This document shows, piece by piece, positions 1-8,336 of a stretch of 31,542 nt of DNA. Within the stretch, counting starts at the first letter, position 1. Each line of letters starts with the position of its first letter. A program made the position numbers and the translations under genes. The notes beneath the pieces are model-generated. The model did not search any database. It was not told the DNA's origin and saw only the letters and a program-made list of their open reading frames with translations. This DNA is from a virus. The stretch spans positions 1 to 31,542 of the IMG/VR virus record IMGVR_UViG_3300028559_000135; one strand, given 5' to 3'.

Positions 1-164
1 ACGTCTGTCATGGTCCCAGTGCCGTCGCCCATAGCGTCAATCACTGTGGTGGCAACTTTGCCGCTGGCCTGTTCGAAATCGGCCAGCGTGTTCCAATCGA
101 ACCGCAGGCGCCAGGTCTTCCCATCCACCTCGAAACTGGCCTCGCCCTCGCCACGCCGGGTCAT
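1..164 (-). CDS. Tail assembly chaperone, GTA-TAC-like (partial)
   Basis: Only the first 54 residues lie in the window, and the gene runs off the left edge. It starts at ATG 164 and shares ATGA with the stop of the tail tube gene. The N-terminus (MTRRGEGEASFEVDGKTWRL, followed by a DWNTLADFEQ segment) resembles the small chaperones that follow the tail tube gene in gene transfer agents and Rhodobacterales siphophages, the positional equivalent of lambda G. Such proteins hold the tape measure during tail assembly. The family call rests on this short N-terminal pattern plus position. Confidence 0.6.
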   Translation of the reverse strand, partial: MTRRGEGEASFEVDGKTWRLRFDWNTLADFEQASGKVATTVIDAMGDGTGTMTD

Positions 165-580
165 GCGACGACCCGCGACAGGATCTTCATCATCAGCTCG
201 CCGGTCATCACGCCCTTGACCGGCAGGGTCGGCAGCCACTGCTTGACATAGCCCTGATAGACAAAGGGCTCCGTCGCCCCGCGCGGCAGAATCTCCAGCA
301 ACACCGTTTCATGGCTGGCGGCCACCGCAGCCAACAGAACGTCTTCGGCGTCCTCGGGCACATAGTGCTTGCTGATCGACCAGTCCGGGTTGGGATACAG
401 GCCCGGAATCGTTTCCTCGGCAAAACCGGGGCTGTCGTGGCTCGTGGCATCCTCATCCGCCGGGCTCAGGTCAGGCGGGGTGAAATCCTGCGTGCCGGTC
501 AGGGTCGTCCAGGTGGGGGTGGCCCCGCGCCCGAGGCGCACGCGCGCGCCGTGCCCAAGGCTTACGCCAGTGCTTGCCAT
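161..580 (-). CDS. Major tail tube protein (lambda V-like)
   Basis: The 139-residue protein is predicted to polymerise into the inner tube of a long non-contractile tail. It starts MASTGVSLGHGARVRLGRG and has the short beta-rich make-up usual for siphophage tube proteins. The C-terminal part (VKGVMTGELMMKILSRV) looks like the end of that fold. It sits between a tail-terminator-like gene and a tail chaperone, which is the slot of lambda V, and its stop overlaps the next start by four bases. The identification relies mainly on gene order and size; no catalytic residues are expected. Confidence 0.7.
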   Translation of the reverse strand: MASTGVSLGHGARVRLGRGATPTWTTLTGTQDFTPPDLSPADEDATSHDSPGFAEETIPGLYPNPDWSISKHYVPEDAEDVLLAAVAASHETVLLEILPRGATEPFVYQGYVKQWLPTLPVKGVMTGELMMKILSRVVA

Positions 581-604
581 ATCAAAACTCCTTTGGTCAG
601 GGGG

Positions 605-1024
605 TCACGCCGGGTCTGCGACCCAAGTGGTGACGGTGAAGGTCAGGGTCAGCGTGGCCACGCGGCGCGCGCCCTCGCCATCCAGTCGCATGTCTGTGGT
701 CGCCAGCTCGCAATCCCGCGCCGCCGACCGCATGGCAGGCACCAAAGCTGTCTCGATGCGGTCGGCGTCGGCGTCCATCAGGTCTTCCAGATCATCGCCA
801 CCCGTGCGCTTGACGATCACTGCCAGCGTCAGGCTGTCTTGCGCCTGGTCCTGCGCCACGCGCTCGCGCACCTCGCGGGGCGTGGCCACGGCCCACCCCG
901 GCAGGGCCTTCCCGTCGACCGACTGCGACCAGGCCCAGAATTCAGTGTAACCCAACAGCACCGGGGCCGCCTGCAGCGCGGTCCGCGCCTGCTGGCGCAG
1001 CAAAACGCGATCCGCGCCACTCAT
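605..1024 (-). CDS. Tail terminator / minor tail protein (lambda U-like)
   Basis: This 139-residue protein occupies the lambda U slot between the head-tail joiner and the tail tube. U-type proteins cap the tail tube and connect it to the head. The sequence has an amphipathic N-terminal helix (LLRQQARTALQAA), a central strand (DSLTLAVIVKRT) and a C-terminal strand (TLTLTFTVTTW), consistent with the small alpha/beta fold of tail terminators. Start ATG 1024 overlaps the upstream stop by four bases. The domain is not recognised with certainty, so the call is positional. Confidence 0.55.
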   Translation of the reverse strand: MSGADRVLLRQQARTALQAAPVLLGYTEFWAWSQSVDGKALPGWAVATPREVRERVAQDQAQDSLTLAVIVKRTGGDDLEDLMDADADRIETALVPAMRSAARDCELATTDMRLDGEGARRVATLTLTFTVTTWVADPA

Positions 1025-1344
1025 TCGGCAAGCTCCAACTCATAGACGCGAAACGCATCCCGCGCGGGCGAACCGGTGCCGATCTGGTTCAGCACGGTGA
1101 ACACACGCCCGTCGTCCAACCGAATCCGATCGTCACGCCGGGGCGTAACCCCCAGATCGCGCGGCACCCGCCAGGTCGGGGCCTCGATCAGCACATCGCG
1201 CCCCTCGGCATCGGAAATGCCGATCGGCTCTTCGCGGAACACCGACTGCACCACCTGTGGCGCACCAAACTGCGGCAGCCATGTGACGGGCGCGCCGAAC
1301 ACCGTGTTCAGCACGCCCGCCATGCCGTCAAAAACGCCGGTCAA
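1021..1344 (-). CDS. Head-tail joining protein (lambda FII-like)
   Basis: This is a small head-tail connector of about 100 residues. I take TTG 1344 as the start because TTGA overlaps the upstream stop (1341-1343), the junction style used across this operon. ATG 1323 (MAGVLNTVFGAPVTWLP) is the alternative. The sequence shows a short N-terminal helix, a strand-rich centre (GRDVLIEAPTWRV), and a C-terminus with DDGRVFTVL, as in FII-type proteins that act as the head-tail interface. A longer reading from 1695 would only extend into the shadow of the upstream gene. Confidence 0.65.
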   Translation of the reverse strand: MTGVFDGMAGVLNTVFGAPVTWLPQFGAPQVVQSVFREEPIGISDAEGRDVLIEAPTWRVPRDLGVTPRRDDRIRLDDGRVFTVLNQIGTGSPARDAFRVYELELAE

Positions 1345-1673
1345 ACGCCGTTCAGCCTGACGCGGCCGGTGGTCTCGCCCGCGCCGCTGCCGACGGCGAC
1401 GACCGCCTTGCCGATAAGGGTGTTGTCGGTCGCGACCGTGGTGCAACGTTTGTTGGTATTGTCCCAGTAGATTGCCGCACCAACCGTCCAGGCCTGCGAG
1501 GCAACCTTCACCAGATCGAACGTGCCGTTGGTGACCAGCACAACCGTCGCGGCGTTGGCCGCGTCGGCCTGCGCCACGCCGAACAGGGTGCCCACCAGCG
1601 CGCCAGCGCCGGAACTGACGGCATAGGGGGCGGCCACCGTCACGGTGTCGCCATTGTCCACATAGGTCTTCAT
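1341..1673 (-). CDS. DUF2190-family capsid-associated protein
   Basis: The protein has 110 residues and starts MKTYVDNGDTVTVAAPYAV. The pattern of a small beta domain with GALVGTLFGVAQADAANA, an AIYWDNTNKRCTTVA segment and LIGKAVVAVGSG is typical of DUF2190 proteins. These are encoded just after the major capsid protein in many siphophages and probably decorate or cement the shell. An SD-like GAGGGG lies upstream of ATG 1673. The gene is separated from the capsid gene by a hairpin with a T run, which may set its expression level. Confidence 0.75.
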   Translation of the reverse strand: MKTYVDNGDTVTVAAPYAVSSGAGALVGTLFGVAQADAANAATVVLVTNGTFDLVKVASQAWTVGAAIYWDNTNKRCTTVATDNTLIGKAVVAVGSGAGETTGRVRLNGV

Positions 1674-1696
1674 GTCTTGATCCCCTCGGGTTCATG

Positions 1697-1731
1697 AAAA
1701 ATCCAATGGGGCGGCCCGGCTGGACCGCCCC
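1697..1731 (-). terminator. Hairpin with T run after the capsid gene
   Basis: On the minus strand GGGGCGG (1731-1725) pairs with CCGCCCC (1714-1708). Extra pairing inside gives roughly ten base pairs with one mismatch. ATTGGATTTTT follows directly. The position in the gap between the capsid gene and the DUF2190 gene fits a partial terminator, or a processing site that protects the capsid mRNA. Termination strength cannot be judged from sequence alone. Confidence 0.55.
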
Positions 1732-1760
1732 GCGATGTCAGATCATCCGGTCGGCCCGGA

Positions 1761-3803
1761 TCAGGCCCCGGCGTTCTTGTAAAGCGTGCGGAAATCCAGC
1801 GGAGCCACCCCGGCGTCGACCCGGACCTTCATCTCGACACCGTCGGCGGTCCACATCTGCTGCTGTTCCAGATAGGGGGCCTGCACCCCATCCAGATAGG
1901 CGACCTCGATCGTGTCATACATGCTCGGATTGGCAGCCAGATACCACGCGGTGGTGCTGGCATCATCCAGGCGCGCGTCGACGATCAGCTCGGCCATACC
2001 GCGCACCGGGTTTTCCGCCATCCCCTTGGTCGCCGTCGGATCGACCAGCGACGACAGCAACTGCATGCTGGTGGTTTCCAGCGCGGCAGGAACCAGCATA
2101 TAGGCCGGGCGGATGTTCAGCGACGGCTTGCCGGCCGCCTCTTTCTGCACCCGCATGGCCGCGCGGGCGGCCCCCAGGGTCGCGACCGATGGTGCCGCCC
2201 CGGACGCGGCCAAGTTGCCATGCGTGGCATGAAACAGCGCGACGCCGTCCGCCATGTTCGGGTTTCCGGTCAGGATGGCGAACACCAGATCGCCGATCGT
2301 GCGCCGGGCAGCGCGACCCATCTTGCGCGGCAGGTCACCCAGGATCGAAAGATCGTCATTCAGGATGCCCTGCCGCGTGATCCGGATCATCCTGCCGTAG
2401 GTGGCAAGGGCGATGGTCTCACCCCGGTCGCCGACGGTGCCGAATTCATAATTGGCACCTTCCTGCACCTTCGTCAGCGACGAGAACAGACCCAGACCGA
2501 CACGCGCACTGGACTTGAAATCGGTCAGCGTGCCCGCCCGGGTGAACAGCGGATAGGTTTCTTCGGCCTCCTCCCAACCGACCAGCGCCGCCTTGCCCTG
2601 CACGTTCTGCAGGATCTTGGCAAAGTCGCTGGTGCTGTGCGCCCCCGCCATCGTGAAGGCACGCCCCACCAGGTCCATGCGCGATTCAAGGCGGACGCGC
2701 TCGCCACCGATCTCGATCGACGCGCGCGCCAGCTCCGTCAACGACAGGCTGGAAAACTCATTGCGCTCGCCGCCCTTCAGGTGGGTCTTGGCCATCAGGG
2801 CCAGCGCGGCGCCGGTCACGAACTTGTCGCGGGCGTCCAGCATGATCGTCGCGGGCCGGTGGCCGTTGTGCTTGGGCTGGTTCATCTCGCTTTGCTCCTT
2901 GCGCTTGGTCAGAACTTCGGCCAGCGCCGCATCCAGCGTCAGGCCGCGGGTGATCATGTCCAGCGCCAGCTCGGCTCCGAAACCGCCCATGCTGACGATG
3001 TCGCCGATCCGCTGCGCCCGGGCCGTGTCGGCGGGGCTTGCAGCGGGAACCGGCTGCGAGGCGGACGCCTTGGCACCGATGTTTTCAGGTTCGACAGCGG
3101 GCACCCCCGTTGTCGTCTCGGGGGTTTTCACGCCCATGGTCGTCTCCTTCTGTTGAACGCGGGGCAGCCCCGCCATCATGGCCATCACGGCCTGTCGTCC
3201 GGGTGCAGCACCCAGAACCTCGGATGCCTCGCGCAGGCTCTGCGGCGCGTGGGCGTAAATCCTGTAATCGAACCGGGCGACCGGCTCGGCCTGTGCCGCC
3301 GGATCAACCTGCGTGGCAAAACCCATCGCCACCGCCATGTCGGGATCAAGGATGGTTTCATCCTTCATCACCTGCCGCGCCTCCTCGACGCTGATCCCGG
3401 CCCGCTTGGCATAGATCGCGGCATAGCCATTCGCGATCACGGCCAGATGGTCGGCCGTCTTGCGGTGCGCCGCCTCGGTGCCGCGCTCATCAAGCCAGTC
3501 CCGCGACGGATCGTGGATCAGCAGGAACGACCCCAACCGCATTGTGATCGTGTCGCCCGCCATCGCAACCAGACTGGCGGCCGAGGCGGCGACCGCGTCG
3601 ATCACCACATGCACCTGGTCGGGATAATCGACCAGCATGGTATAGATCGCCTGCCCTTCGGTCGCGATGCCGCCGCCCGAGTTGATCCGCACCGTCAGCG
3701 GCCCGGACAGGCCCTGCAACTGGTCGCGCACCGACTTGGCCGAAAAACTCTCCTCATCCCAGTAACTGGCACCCACCGTGCCATAAAGCCGGATTTCGTT
3801 CAT
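1761..3803 (-). CDS. ClpP-like prohead protease / major capsid protein fusion
   Basis: A single 680-residue reading frame joins two functions. Residues 1-200 are a ClpP-type serine protease: INSGGG near 41-45, the AASAASLVAMAG segment with likely nucleophile Ser77, and LLIHDP with His97. Residues 200-300 form an Ala/Pro-rich linker, probably a scaffold equivalent. The rest is an HK97-fold major capsid protein (for example GRMIRITRQGILNDDLS and YMLVPAALETTSMQ). In lambda these roles are split among C, Nu3 and E. The protease should cut itself and the scaffold free during prohead maturation. Start ATG 3803 overlaps the portal stop (ATGA). Confidence 0.9.
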   Translation of the reverse strand: MNEIRLYGTVGASYWDEESFSAKSVRDQLQGLSGPLTVRINSGGGIATEGQAIYTMLVDYPDQVHVVIDAVAASAASLVAMAGDTITMRLGSFLLIHDPSRDWLDERGTEAAHRKTADHLAVIANGYAAIYAKRAGISVEEARQVMKDETILDPDMAVAMGFATQVDPAAQAEPVARFDYRIYAHAPQSLREASEVLGAAPGRQAVMAMMAGLPRVQQKETTMGVKTPETTTGVPAVEPENIGAKASASQPVPAASPADTARAQRIGDIVSMGGFGAELALDMITRGLTLDAALAEVLTKRKEQSEMNQPKHNGHRPATIMLDARDKFVTGAALALMAKTHLKGGERNEFSSLSLTELARASIEIGGERVRLESRMDLVGRAFTMAGAHSTSDFAKILQNVQGKAALVGWEEAEETYPLFTRAGTLTDFKSSARVGLGLFSSLTKVQEGANYEFGTVGDRGETIALATYGRMIRITRQGILNDDLSILGDLPRKMGRAARRTIGDLVFAILTGNPNMADGVALFHATHGNLAASGAAPSVATLGAARAAMRVQKEAAGKPSLNIRPAYMLVPAALETTSMQLLSSLVDPTATKGMAENPVRGMAELIVDARLDDASTTAWYLAANPSMYDTIEVAYLDGVQAPYLEQQQMWTADGVEMKVRVDAGVAPLDFRTLYKNAGA

Positions 3804-5290
3804 GTCCTCTGTTCCCTCTTGTCCAGACTGTCCTGCAGGTCAGCGGCCTTCGCGGCGGCATCCTCCTGGCTGTCAAAGGCCACGCCCTGCTCGGCGGCAT
3901 AGCGGCGCTCGGCGATGATCTCCTCCATCACGCGCTCAGGGTCATACCCCAGCTCGCGGATTTTCTCGTAACGGCTGGCAAACCCGGCGCGAACCTCATC
4001 CGCCATCGACGGAATCTCTCGGGTCGGATCGACCAGCATCCGCTTCGGCGGCACCCATTCCAGCCGCACATCGGACTTCGCCTGCTGCGACATCAGCCGC
4101 CACGCTTCGACCATCCACGCCCCGATCGGCTGGCACATCAGCGGCACCATCATCAGCCACTGCCAGGACTTCACATTGCGGTCCATTTCCATCCGCCCCA
4201 TCCGGGCCGAGGAAAAGTTGACCCCGGAAAAATCGTTGGTCAGCGCCTCATAGGTGACCCCGATATCGGCCGATACCGCCCGGAACACCCACCTGTTGAA
4301 CTCGTCATACCCCGACACCGGCGGCGGGGTGGCGAAGCTGATCGTCTCGCCGGGCAGCAGGTTCTGGATGCGCCCCGGAATGATCCGGTCGGCCAGACCC
4401 GCCGGGTCCGCGGCATCAGCGCCAGGCTGCTCGGCCTCAGGGGCCTGCCGGAACGCGGCAAAACAGGCGGCGATCTTCTGTCGCATCAAATGCGCATCCT
4501 GACCGTCGGCAAAATCCTGCAGGCGCAGTGCCACCGGCGCGAACCAGCTCACGCCGCGCATCTGTCCCGGCCGGTCCTGCCGGTAGAGGTGCAGCACGCT
4601 GGACGCAGGCACGCGGCTGCTCTCCCAGGTCCGGCGCAAGCCATACATCGCCCCGGGATGCTCGTTGAACAGGTAATAGGCCACCCGTCGCCCGATCAGA
4701 TCGAACTCGATACCGCCGCTCACCGTGTTGCCGTTCGTCAGCGTGCCGTCCCGCGTGTCGTCCAGATAGTCCGCCTCAAGGATCTGCAACTGGAACGGCA
4801 GTGGCAAGCCATCTGTCATGTCGCGCAGGCGCAACCGGATCAGAACCTCCCCCGCCTCGACGATCGACTGCGCCGCGATGCGCTGCAGCCCATACAGATT
4901 CTGGCGGCCGTCTGCATCGATCAGCACCGTGTCGCAGTGCCGCTCGATCGCGGCAAACAGGCTGGCGCGCTGTGCCTTCGTGCCGCCCACCACTTTCGGG
5001 ATGATCCCGTCGCCGACGACGTTGTTGGCGACGACCATCTGCACGCGCGTGGCAAAGGCCGTGTTGCGCACCATGTCGCGCGCGATATAGGCCAGCCGTT
5101 CGCGCGCGCCGCGGGCCGCGGTGTCGGCATCGCTGCCCGTCGCCCGCCACGATGCCCCCCGCTTGCCCGGCGTTGCCGCCTGATAGTTCATCATGACGTC
5201 CAGCGCGGCGCGGCTGCGGACCCGGCGCAACGCGGCCTCGGGTGCGATCTGGCGCAGCGCCCGGTCCAGCAGGTTCATCCGGAATTCCAT
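3800..5290 (-). CDS. Portal protein, lambda B family
   Basis: The protein of about 496 residues forms the dodecameric DNA entry ring at the unique capsid vertex. Family-typical segments are visible: the N-terminal basic helices, YQAATPGKRG, VVANNVVGDGIIPKV, an ILEADYLDDTRDG segment, GVSWFAPVALRLQDF, and YEALTNDFSGVNFSSARMGR near the C-terminal third. This set is characteristic of lambda-type portals (PF05136). ATG 5290 (MEFRMNLLDRAL) and ATG 5278 are both possible starts, and an upstream TTG at 5311 exists. Neither ATG has a strong SD sequence. The stop overlaps the capsid start. Confidence 0.9.
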   Translation of the reverse strand: MEFRMNLLDRALRQIAPEAALRRVRSRAALDVMMNYQAATPGKRGASWRATGSDADTAARGARERLAYIARDMVRNTAFATRVQMVVANNVVGDGIIPKVVGGTKAQRASLFAAIERHCDTVLIDADGRQNLYGLQRIAAQSIVEAGEVLIRLRLRDMTDGLPLPFQLQILEADYLDDTRDGTLTNGNTVSGGIEFDLIGRRVAYYLFNEHPGAMYGLRRTWESSRVPASSVLHLYRQDRPGQMRGVSWFAPVALRLQDFADGQDAHLMRQKIAACFAAFRQAPEAEQPGADAADPAGLADRIIPGRIQNLLPGETISFATPPPVSGYDEFNRWVFRAVSADIGVTYEALTNDFSGVNFSSARMGRMEMDRNVKSWQWLMMVPLMCQPIGAWMVEAWRLMSQQAKSDVRLEWVPPKRMLVDPTREIPSMADEVRAGFASRYEKIRELGYDPERVMEEIIAERRYAAEQGVAFDSQEDAAAKAADLQDSLDKREQRT

Positions 5291-5294
5291 CCTG

Positions 5295-5498
5295 TCAGAC
5301 GCCCCGGTCAAAGGTCGGGGTGAAATGCGTGGGCCGCACCGCCGCGGCCCCCGCCAGTTCAGCCTTGGCCCGCGCCAGCACCCGCTCCATCTCGGCCAGG
5401 CTGCGATATTTCACGCGCTCCGCGCCCTGCTGCACTTCCATCGCACCGGTGGCAATCGCAGCCTCAAGGGCGGCGATCTGTTGCAGGGTCACACTCAT
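5295..5498 (-). CDS. gpW-like head-tail joining protein
   Basis: The 67-residue protein starts MSVTLQQIAALEAAIATGAM and has the short helix-strand-strand-helix pattern of lambda gpW, which plugs the portal after packaging. In particular, AIATGAMEVQQGAERVKYRS matches the usual 'sG...v...g..v.yrs' core, and the length is normal for the family. It lies between large terminase and portal exactly as W does in lambda. ATG 5498 overlaps the terminase stop (ATGA). Confidence 0.8.
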   Translation of the reverse strand: MSVTLQQIAALEAAIATGAMEVQQGAERVKYRSLAEMERVLARAKAELAGAAAVRPTHFTPTFDRGV

Positions 5499-7537
5499 AT
5501 CCAGTCCTCGCCACGATCCGGCACCCAGCCGGAAGTTTCAGAAACCTGCGCCACGGGCGCGGGCCTTGCAGCCCCCCCGACAGGCGGGGCGACCGATGCG
5601 GCTTCGGGCAGCAGCACCGGCACCGCTGCGGTGAACAGATCGCCCTGTGGCTCATCCGGGGCCGATCCGCGCTCGGCCTCCAGGCGGTCCCAGCCACTGT
5701 CGGCCAGATAGGTCCATTCCTTGTAGCGCGCCCCGGCCTCGGCCATCACCATGGTGTCCAGCGCCTCGTTGCGCCCGTCGGCCTCGGTGACCATCCAGCG
5801 GCTGGTCATCACCCCGGACGGACCGCGCTTCAACACGCGCACCTCCGACGCCAACTGGCGATAGTATTTGTCGCCCAACCCGGCGGCGAACCGGCAGAAC
5901 CCGCGCTCGCCGGGGTCCTCCTTTGCCAGCCAGGTGTAGAAATCGCCCTTCATCTGGCTCACGCCGGTGATGAATCCCTGCCGCTTCTTGCGGCGCGCCA
6001 TCCGGTCGGTGCGCTTGTCGAACTCCATCCGCTTCAGGGCGGGCGCATGTTCGCGGCGCGCGCCTTTGGTCACGATCACCCGGCTCCACGGGTGCCGCAG
6101 CGCCCAGTCCCAGACATCTTCGGTATAGGCCCCGCCATCGATCGCCAGCACGTCCAGCGCCACCCGCCGACCCGTCTCGGTGCGCCAGGCGCTTTTCAGT
6201 ATCTGGTTCAGGGCCGACCGCGCCTCGTCGTCGCCGATGTGATGCGGGATCACGACATAGTCGATCACCCAGCGGCGATAGTTCCGCCCGAACGCGACGA
6301 TCTGCACCTCCGTCCGGTCCCCCTGACAGTCCACCCCGGCCGCCAGAATGAACCCGGTGGCGGGCAACATCCCTTTCTGCAGCGGCGGGCCCACGACCTC
6401 GTCCGCATTCTCGACCCGGTCGCGCAGCGCCTCCCAGTCGGGCCCCTTGCTGGCCATCTCGAACGGCAGGCCCAGCACATCGTTCCAGAACGTCTGCTCG
6501 GTCTCTGCCGCCACCTGTGCGTGCAGCGCGTCTTCCGTGGTCTGGGTGACCGGCAACCCGGTCCAGCCCATGACTTGCGCATACTCGACCGCGATCGACG
6601 CCCAGTCGCGCTGCGGCGCATAGGCGCGCCACAGATGGAACCCCGGATGATCGCCGCGCGGGTTGTGCGCCACCCACCGGCCCGCCCGAACGATCGCTTC
6701 CTTGTCGGCATGCCCGATCACCGTCCCGCAAGCCTCGCAAGTGAAATGCGCGGCCTGCAGACGTTCCGGATCGATGCTCTTGCGAAAGTTCTCCCAGGTC
6801 AGTGGCGCAAAGGTGCCGCAGCCCGGACAGGGCACATGAAAAAACCGCTGGTCGCTGCGCTGGAACACCCGGCTGATCCGGCAGGTCCCCTTGATCAGCG
6901 GCGTCGATACCCGCAGGATCTTTGCATCCTCGAACCCCGAGGCGCGGCTGACGGCCATCGCCTCTGGGTCACCCTTCTCGTTCATCTCGTATTTCGACAG
7001 GTCATCCATGATGACCAGCCGCCGCGAGGTGCCCGTCAGATCGGACGGCGATCCGCTCGACGCCACCTTCAGCGATCCGTTGCGCGCCAGCGTCTCCTGG
7101 TTGAACTTCGCGTCCTTGTTGTCCCCTCTCCCCTCTCCAAAAATCCGGCGCAGGTCACGCGCCTGCCGCCGCATCGGCAACCACTTGTTGTCGACCCATT
7201 CCGTGGCCGCACTCTGCGTCGGATGCACCACCAGCGCATCCATCGCGCCATAGGCAAACCACGACCCCAGCGTCGGCTGGATGATCGACACCGTCTTGCC
7301 CCACTGGGCCGACCCGCGCACCGTCACCTCCCGCGCCGGATTCTCCGGCGACAGGGCTGCGTGAATCTCCCGCAGAAAGGCGAAGCGGTCGATCCGGAAC
7401 GGCCCCGGCATCGGCGACCGCTCGTCGAACACGATGTTGGCCTCGCACCACGCGGTGATGTCCGGCGGCGGCAGCGGCACCAGCGCGGCGGCGATGGCGC
7501 GCGCCACCACCTGTGCCGCCGGTGACAGATAGCCCAT
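5495..7537 (-). CDS. Terminase large subunit, GpA family
   Basis: This 680-residue enzyme packages DNA and cuts it at genome ends. The N-terminal ATPase domain has a Walker A-like GSAQWGKT (residues 75-82) and Walker B LVIMDD (174-179). A CPGCG/CEACG pair in the middle may bind zinc. The C-terminal nuclease half has acidic strands AGVDCQGDRTEV and LDVLAIDGGAY. These features and the length fit the lambda gpA family (PF05876), which usually makes cohesive ends, so a cos mechanism is inferred. The start is ATG 7537, one base after the small terminase stop. Confidence 0.93.
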   Translation of the reverse strand: MGYLSPAAQVVARAIAAALVPLPPPDITAWCEANIVFDERSPMPGPFRIDRFAFLREIHAALSPENPAREVTVRGSAQWGKTVSIIQPTLGSWFAYGAMDALVVHPTQSAATEWVDNKWLPMRRQARDLRRIFGEGRGDNKDAKFNQETLARNGSLKVASSGSPSDLTGTSRRLVIMDDLSKYEMNEKGDPEAMAVSRASGFEDAKILRVSTPLIKGTCRISRVFQRSDQRFFHVPCPGCGTFAPLTWENFRKSIDPERLQAAHFTCEACGTVIGHADKEAIVRAGRWVAHNPRGDHPGFHLWRAYAPQRDWASIAVEYAQVMGWTGLPVTQTTEDALHAQVAAETEQTFWNDVLGLPFEMASKGPDWEALRDRVENADEVVGPPLQKGMLPATGFILAAGVDCQGDRTEVQIVAFGRNYRRWVIDYVVIPHHIGDDEARSALNQILKSAWRTETGRRVALDVLAIDGGAYTEDVWDWALRHPWSRVIVTKGARREHAPALKRMEFDKRTDRMARRKKRQGFITGVSQMKGDFYTWLAKEDPGERGFCRFAAGLGDKYYRQLASEVRVLKRGPSGVMTSRWMVTEADGRNEALDTMVMAEAGARYKEWTYLADSGWDRLEAERGSAPDEPQGDLFTAAVPVLLPEAASVAPPVGGAARPAPVAQVSETSGWVPDRGEDWI

Positions 7538-7538
7538 C

Positions 7539-8213
7539 TCAGAAATTCGCGTCCTGTTCGGCGGCTGTCATAGGCCGGCCGTTCGCCTCCTGCGCCAAAA
7601 GCTGCGACCGCTGCCCCCGATGACCGCGCCATGCCTCGACCAGGATCAGCCGCACGGTCTTGAAATCGACACCCAGCCTGTCCGCCACGGCCCGCGCCCC
7701 GTCCCGCAACACCGTTTCGACCTCGGCAATCTCCTGCGCCATCTGCCGCGCCACCGCCTGCTCCACCTCGCTCGCCAGCACGAACGCTCCCTCGGCCTCC
7801 TGATTCTGCCGCCGCAACCGGCGGGCCTCCTCCTCGGCTTTCTGGATCCGCGCCAACTCATAGCGGTCCGGATCGGCTTGGGGCAGCAGCGCCCCGTCAC
7901 GCAACACCGGCTTGCCCGGCGGCGCGTCCTCTTCATCGACGGCATCGAGGTTCAGGCCGTCATCCTCACGGGCACCCTTGCCACCCTGGCGGATTTCCTT
8001 CAACCGGCTGCGGGTCGCAGCCCCGTTGCCCATCATCTGCCCGGGCTCCAGCGTCTTGCCCAAAGCCGCCGCAACCTTTGCCAGATCAAACCGCCGCGCG
8101 CGCCCCTCTCCGTGATAGCACCCGGCCACCTTCTGCTCCTTGACCCATTGGCTGACCCGCCCCTTGGTCACTTGCAGCGCCCCAGCCAACTCGGTCGTGG
8201 TCAACAATCCCAT
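7539..8213 (-). CDS. Terminase small subunit, Nu1-like
   Basis: The 224-residue protein begins with a winged-helix DNA-recognition segment (LLTTTELAGALQVTKGRVSQW, residues 3-23) like lambda Nu1. An acidic linker follows, then a long charged coiled coil (around 115-160, ARIQKAEEEARRLRRQNQE), then a segment typical for this group (DRLGVDFKTVRLILVEAWRG). It should recognise the packaging site and present it to the large subunit. Position and order match lambda Nu1-A. The start is ATG 8213. Confidence 0.85.
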   Translation of the reverse strand: MGLLTTTELAGALQVTKGRVSQWVKEQKVAGCYHGEGRARRFDLAKVAAALGKTLEPGQMMGNGAATRSRLKEIRQGGKGAREDDGLNLDAVDEEDAPPGKPVLRDGALLPQADPDRYELARIQKAEEEARRLRRQNQEAEGAFVLASEVEQAVARQMAQEIAEVETVLRDGARAVADRLGVDFKTVRLILVEAWRGHRGQRSQLLAQEANGRPMTAAEQDANF

Positions 8214-8336
8214 CGTTTACCCCAATCCTATCCACGTTTAGTCGGCCTGGTTTAGGCTTCCCGTTTTGTTTACCCCCCCCCACCCCCCACGGCGCGAATT
8301 ACCCGTGTGGCGCATTTCGGGGGGAAGGACCCGCCG
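8214..8336 (+). other. Intergenic region upstream of small terminase; candidate packaging site
   Basis: No gene fits here. On the plus strand the pentamer GTTTA occurs four times (8215, 8236, 8250, 8268), and two of these are GTTTACCCC. A run of nine C (8273-8281) is followed by A and six more C. In lambda the cos site with its terminase-binding repeats lies directly before Nu1, so this is the natural place for a packaging site. The repeats are short and could be chance; the assignment is inference only. Confidence 0.35.

Noticed and set aside
2220-3902. A 560-codon plus-strand frame opposite the protease/capsid gene
   Set aside because: Low-complexity Arg/His-rich product with no domain; the minus strand encodes clear ClpP and capsid domains. 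It is a GC-driven shadow.
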